Below the pieces are notes generated by a model that worked only from the letters and a program-made list of their open reading frames with translations, was not told the DNA's origin and made no database searches. Of a stretch of DNA of 64,000 nucleotides, positions 63,281-64,000 are shown piece by piece (within the stretch, counting starts at the first letter, position 1; each line of letters opens with the position of its first letter). The position numbers and the translations under genes are program-made. The stretch spans positions 104,334,014 through 104,398,013 of the forward strand of contig NC_134136.1 in NCBI RefSeq assembly GCF_040939455.1. The letters run 5' to 3'. The DNA is from Microcebus murinus. Lineage: Eukaryota > Chordata > Mammalia > Primates > Cheirogaleidae.

Positions 63281-64000
63281 TATATTTTGAAGTCAGATAG
63301 TGTGGTGCCTACAGTTTTTTTCTTTTTAGTTAAGGTAGATTTGGCTATTCATGGTCTTTTGTGGTTCCATATGAATTTTAGGATTGGTTTTTCTATTTCT
63401 GTGAAGGATGTCATTAGTATTTTGATAAGGTGTACAGTGAATCTGTAGATTACTTTGGGTAATATGGACATTTTGGCAACGTTATTCTTCCTGTTAATGA
63501 AAATGGGATATCTTTTCATTTTTTTATGTCTTCTTCAATTTCTTTCATCAAGTGTTTTATAGTTTTCAGTGTAGGAATCTTTCACTTCCTTGGATAATTT
63601 ATTGTTAAGTATTTTATGTTTTTTGTAGCTATTGTAAACAAAAAGATTTTTTAATTTCTTTTTCAGTTAGACTGCTGTTGGGTATATATACACTACTGAT
63701 TTTTGTATGTTGCAAGTTTATTGAATTTGCTTATTAAATCTAACAGTTTTTTGGTGGATTCTTTTGGGATTTCTATACATAAGATAATGTCTCTGCAAAC
63801 GGGCAATTTAACTTCTTTCTTTCGAATTTGGATGCCTAATTGCTCTGGCTGGGAATTCTAGTACTATGTTGAATAGAAGTGGTAAAGTGGGCATCCTTGT
63901 CTTATTTCAAGTCTTAGAAGAAAAGCTTTAAATTTTCCCTCATTCACTAAGATGTTAGCTGTGGGTTTATCATATATGGCTTTTATGGCAATGAGTTACA

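Larger units (their letters stand above)
60665..64000 (-). mobile_element. Long L1MA-type element, antisense, continues past the window
   Basis: Antisense 3' UTR ('ttgtagattgacatataaaattatatgtgtttatc', 'gtaacctttgaccaacatctcctgatccccacc', 'tggtaaccacaattttactctctacttctatgagatcagc'). It continues through ORF2 antisense: 'ctgaatagtatctcattatg', 'gattttgatttgcatttccctgatgatt', 'cccattttttaattgggttgtttt', 'gttgattatttcctttgctgtgcagaagctctta', 'atttattgaagaggctatgctttccccattgcatg' and, beyond 63283, 'ttttgaagtcagatagtgtggtgcc' and 'ggattcttttgggatttctata'. Many indels mean no intact frame. Short frames at 61789-62538 are shadows of ORF2. Three later sequences interrupt it. Confidence 0.92.

Overview
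This window is nuclear DNA from a primate, most likely a strepsirrhine and probably a lemur. The main evidence is twelve dimeric Alu elements that share features of lemur Alus: 'gagtgagtgccatggc' in the left arm, a 'ttggccaattaatttctttcta' linker-side segment in the right arm, and 'gctcaggctggttt'. Several young L1 3' ends carry the 'catattatgggggtacaaatgt' motif, which also fits a strepsirrhine. Older eutherian repeats (L2, MIR, MER5A, MER2/Tigger, hAT-Charlie, L1MA/L1M/HAL1) fill much of the rest.

No functional multi-exon gene is recognisable. The window reads as an AT-rich intergenic or deep intronic region. Nearly all open reading frames come from Alu, L1, L2 or simple repeats, or are short chance frames. 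The one gene-like feature is a processed retrocopy of LIN28A on the minus strand (40946-44358). It contains 5' UTR, the whole coding sequence in two frames broken by one 1-bp insertion, about 2.65 kb of 3' UTR, polyadenylation hexamers and a poly(A) remnant. An 18-bp target-site duplication with one mismatch flanks it. The 3' UTR copy keeps two let-7 seed matches and one miR-125 seed match.

Layout: 0-13 kb holds Alus, L2 fragments, a 151-bp L1 tail and an old L1M. 13-15.7 kb holds a young L1 3' UTR nested in an old L1MA 3' end, then an L1 with a classic 5' inversion (twin priming). 17-19.3 kb holds an L2 and then a long inverted repeat (arms about 200 bp, 28-bp loop) whose left arm was later split by two nested retro-insertions. 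21-26 kb holds a TC/TA microsatellite, Alus, an L2 and MER5A. 31-37 kb is L1-rich and contains two Alus with the spacer between them inside a single pair of target-site duplications, which suggests a composite retrotransposition. 41-44.4 kb is the LIN28A retrocopy. 46-54.6 kb holds a MIR, a MER30-like hAT, a MER5A split by an L1, an L2 split by a MIR, and a long unassigned repeat. 58-64 kb holds an Alu and a long antisense L1MA that was invaded by a 129-bp mariner-like palindromic element and an 889-bp MER2/Tigger-type transposon.

Repeat family names come from recognised consensus phrases, not from a database search. The exact edges of old elements are approximate.
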